DNA of 7,188 nucleotides from positions 1-7,188 of the forward strand of contig CAZWNV010000151.1 of the NCBI GenBank assembly GCA_964635265.1. Reading direction: 5' to 3'. A program made the translations under genes and the position numbers. Shown here in pieces: positions 6,201 through 7,188 of this stretch. Source of the DNA: M55B175 sp964635265. Its GTDB lineage: Bacteria > Desulfobacterota > Desulfobacteria > Desulfobacterales > Desulfosalsimonadaceae. The first letter of the stretch is position 1. Each line of letters starts with the position of its first letter. The notes beneath the pieces were generated by a model. It was given only the letters and a program-made list of their open reading frames with translations, was not told where the DNA came from and made no database searches.

Positions 6201-6841
6201 AGGCAAAGACCCGCGAGGATGGCTCCGGCATAGATCGCATTGGTCTGCCTCTGCGCCGAACGGGGGGCAAGCCCCAGCCAGCGCCGCAGGGGCCCTGTGT
6301 TGACTGCTGCGTAAGCGGCCAGCAGCAGGATATAGCCGGTCACCGTATGCTTGATCGCTACTGTATGGATCCAGGAAAGCCGAACATGGGCCCAGCCTGC
6401 ATCCGGCGCCCAGGGCGGGGGATTGAGTGCCACCAGCAGGGGAAATATCGTATAGAAACCGACTTCTGCTGCCAGGCGAAAGGGGATCTCCACGGCAAAA
6501 GGGCCCGTATACCAGGCATGGGTGCCAGCCCGCTGCCGGCGTTCGGCCCACCACCCGTGCCAGACGATCCAGAGTGTGAAGACGGGGACGGCGTATAAAA
6601 CCCCCCAGCCGTCGCCGCTCCACAGCCACCACATGCTCTGGCAGCCGCCCGCCAGTGCCGAGACAAGCCCCAGGCGCCAGCCCCATGCCAGGGCAATCAC
6701 CAGGGGAAAGACAAGCCCGGCCAGGATGCTCATCTTGAACGCCGCTGCTTCGATCAGCCGGAGGTCCAGAAAATTGACGGCAAACCCGGCCAGCCCGAAC
6801 AGCACGGCAATTCCCAGGCGATATATGGATCCATTGGGCAT
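3224..6841 (-). CDS. Membrane-bound hybrid sensor histidine kinase (GAF, 3 PAS, HisKA, HATPase, REC)
   Basis: This 1205-residue protein senses a signal and autophosphorylates, then passes phosphate to its own receiver domain. Residues 1-265 hold about seven to eight hydrophobic segments (for example 9-30, 37-60, 79-97, 155-180, 202-222, 247-265) with a Trp-rich SMWWLW turn at 69-74. A GAF-like domain covers about 285-437 and has clustered cysteines at 358, 377, 378 and 381. Three PAS domains follow at about 450-563, 573-692 and 703-820; the first and third end in the PAC signature RDISERK, the second in the variant ADITEHK. HisKA carries the phospho-acceptor H846 in AGGIAHDFNN. The ATPase domain shows N957 (N box), DTGPGIP 1001-1007, FEPYFTTK 1015-1022 and GTGMGLSVV 1027-1035. 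The receiver has E1090/D1091, acceptor D1136, S1164 and K1186. All catalytic residues are present. ATG 6841 has GAAAGG 9 nt upstream. No separate output domain exists; the HD-GYP gene downstream is the obvious functional partner. The ligand is unknown. Confidence 0.95.
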   Translation of the reverse strand: MPNGSIYRLGIAVLFGLAGFAVNFLDLRLIEAAAFKMSILAGLVFPLVIALAWGWRLGLVSALAGGCQSMWWLWSGDGWGVLYAVPVFTLWIVWHGWWAERRQRAGTHAWYTGPFAVEIPFRLAAEVGFYTIFPLLVALNPPPWAPDAGWAHVRLSWIHTVAIKHTVTGYILLLAAYAAVNTGPLRRWLGLAPRSAQRQTNAIYAGAILAGLCLWAIDAATAHWISGSGQSFWHAAVLAPDPENMVMRVLYIPLALAAGALIANLWSRRNAARELLDQKNRFLTAIRRVNQLITRETGKNQLLDQTCLVLTETHALSKAWIVLLDDDGGPVEPFFHAGFAGGFEPMAQKLQGGYIPPCGKDALGADTVQITEDSAPCCSGCPLEGKYEGGVNMSIRLTHAGRVFGWMNVVVPRATALDEEEQALFAEVAGDIAYALWSMDTEARRRETELKYAEVLATTRDAVVASDLEGRITLFNAGAEQLFGCPAGEALGTPVSRFCPEEWRPQQDAFLQEAGKEGSVNTVETERLTMDGRRVPVEVSVSLRTDGDRQPVGFNAILRDISERKQAKEALVESERKYRQLFENAPIGIFRTNSQGRFLSVNSAMTRILELGSPEEALAHYNDLSSQLYQDPQRRRQFLRLLKEQGYVENFEYLARTARGRPVWLSMNARTADIDSDGSFSIDGFAADITEHKMAEQALKESEARYRMLAENTAECIWLMDPGYTFFYVNPTVNEMLGYTPEQWVGSRLADHCDAAGLEVIGAELRRLRAALPDPGNACFETRMRHRDGSWVLVEISVTILPHAQGGTETIQGIMRDISERKKIEKRLQQSQKMEAIGTLAGGIAHDFNNILSSVLGYTELALEVAENDPGLRDCLQQVYTASGRAKELVKQILTFARQAEEESRPLRLDLIAKEALKLLRASTPATIEVKQQIDSTSLIMGESTKVHQVLMNLCTNAVQAMEDGSGVLELELRDVCLDAPVNGIFGDLDPGSYVRLAVSDTGPGIPPERREAIFEPYFTTKGPAEGTGMGLSVVHGIVKQYGGEIVLETQPGSGSAFQVYLPVTRKPAEAEPYVPDSLPGGSERILLVEDEPPIAKMAGQMLEGLGYTVVTQTDSAEALALFRSRPGDFDLLITDLTMPRITGEELAAAVMEIRPELPVILCSGYSRKTVEERAAGTGIRAVAYKPIVKSKLAKTVRNVLDDSA

Positions 6842-6878
6842 ACGGGCATGCCTTTCAGACCGTGTGTGCAGAGCAGGA

Positions 6879-6898
6879 CGATCCCCCGCAGGTGATCG
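6879..6898 (-). promoter_or_regulatory. Hairpin or operator-like inverted repeat upstream of the kinase gene
   Basis: CGATC (6879-6883) and GATCG (6894-6898) are inverted; two further C-G pairs form inside after one mismatch, leaving a 4-nt loop. It sits 38-57 nt before the kinase start codon. It could be an operator or a leader hairpin; short repeats of this kind also arise by chance. Confidence 0.25.
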
Positions 6899-6924
6899 CC
6901 TAAAAACACTGTTTTTCCATTTTG

Positions 6925-6956
6925 TCCGGGAGCCCCTGTCACAGGAGGCTCCCGGA
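6925..6956 (-). terminator. Strong stem-loop, likely terminator of the chemoreceptor-like gene
   Basis: TCCGGGAGCC (6925-6934) and GGCTCCCGGA (6947-6956) form a perfect 10-bp stem, and the 12-nt interior can add four more pairs (CCTG/CAGG) across one bulged A. It begins 34 nt past the stop codon of the gene at 6991 and lies between that gene and the kinase. On the minus strand the next bases are CAAAATGG, not a U-run; a T5 appears only about 18 nt later, after an AAAAAC/GTTTTT repeat (6902-6916). It is therefore an atypical intrinsic terminator or a 3'-end stabiliser. It separates the kinase-HD-GYP unit from the upstream gene. Confidence 0.6.
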
Positions 6957-6990
6957 ATTCTACGGCATTTCCCGTAACCGCAGCAGGCTG

Positions 6991-7188
6991 CTAGAAATCC
7001 TTGAATTCATTATCATCCAGGGGAATCACCTGCTCGGCCTGCTGATTCTGCTGGCCTCCCTGCGGGGCCTTGAGCTGCCCAGCGGACTGGCTCCGGCCGC
7101 CGCTGTTCTGCCGGGACCTCTGCTGCTGCGGCTGTTTTTGTGCGTATTGCTGCTTTTGCTGCTGCTGCTGCTGCCGCGGCTGCTGCTG
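6991..7188 (-). CDS. C-terminal tail of a probable methyl-accepting chemotaxis protein (partial)
   Basis: The frame is open to the right window edge and ends with TAG at 6991-6993, giving the last 65 residues of a protein. Residues 1-53 of this piece are a Gln-rich, low-complexity linker (QQQPRQQQQQQKQQYAQKQP and similar). The last 12 residues are VIPLDDNEFKDF. The end EFKDF fits the CheR/CheB-docking pentapeptide pattern x-[HFYW]-x-x-[HFYW] (NWETF in E. coli Tar), which sits on a flexible linker after the signalling domain of some chemoreceptors. The signalling domain itself lies outside the window, so the assignment rests on the tail and on the signalling neighbourhood. A single-stranded-DNA-binding protein also has a Q/G-rich linker and acidic tip but should end in a D-[IV]-P-F-like motif, which is absent. 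A five-unit CTG run (7159-7173) encodes part of the Gln tract. Confidence 0.5.
   Translation of the reverse strand, partial: QQQPRQQQQQQKQQYAQKQPQQQRSRQNSGGRSQSAGQLKAPQGGQQNQQAEQVIPLDDNEFKDF

Noticed and set aside
4304..6598. Other long plus-strand frames (4304-5047, 5037-5543, 5900-6598) against the kinase gene
   Set aside because: They have no domain-like sequence and no ribosome sites of note, while the opposite strand encodes a complete multi-domain kinase.
6754..6942. 62-codon minus-strand frame overlapping the kinase start
   Set aside because: It overlaps the kinase N-terminus in another frame, shows no domain or clear ribosome site, and runs into the terminator-like hairpin.
6991..7188. 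Reading the Gln-rich tail as the C-terminus of single-stranded-DNA-binding protein
   Set aside because: SSB tails end in a DDDIPF-type motif; this one ends in EFKDF, which fits a chemoreceptor tail better. It is kept as an alternative only.

Overview
The window (GC-rich, roughly 60% by eye) looks like chromosomal DNA of a free-living, motile Gram-negative bacterium. Gene style (a membrane-anchored hybrid kinase with chained PAS domains, an HD-GYP phosphodiesterase, a REP-associated transposase and a SprA/CJM1_0395-type metalloprotease) suggests a Desulfobacterota (Deltaproteobacteria)-like organism. That placement is an impression from family resemblance, not a search result.

Layout. 1-231 (+): C-terminal end of a REP-associated (Y1, IS200-like) transposase, cut by the window edge. 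266-1234 (+): a GAF-GGDEF diguanylate cyclase whose GAF homology runs upstream of any usable start codon, as if its 5' end had been lost at the transposase junction. 1235-1341: the whole gap between two convergent genes is filled by a palindromic element with 31-bp perfect inverted repeats. 1342-1995 (-): an HExxH metalloprotease-like protein with a strong Shine-Dalgarno and a sigma-28 (FliA)-like promoter at 2032-2058. 2078-3061 (-): an HD-GYP c-di-GMP phosphodiesterase. 3224-6841 (-): a 1205-residue hybrid histidine kinase (membrane domain, GAF, three PAS, HisKA, HATPase, REC). 6925-6956: a strong hairpin, probably the terminator of the last gene. 6991-7188 (-): the 3' end of a gene encoding a Gln-rich tail ending EFKDF, most like the C-terminal CheR-docking pentapeptide of a methyl-accepting chemotaxis protein.

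How it fits together. Kinase and HD-GYP gene lie in the same direction, 162 nt apart, and probably form one signalling unit: membrane/GAF/PAS sensing, phosphorelay to the kinase's own REC domain, and c-di-GMP hydrolysis. The diguanylate cyclase fragment could supply the opposing synthesis activity if still expressed. The sigma-28-like promoter and the chemoreceptor-like tail both point to motility. No CRISPR array, tRNA, rRNA, prophage or defence system is visible. The least explained signals are the palindromic element at the convergent junction and the damaged start of the cyclase gene.
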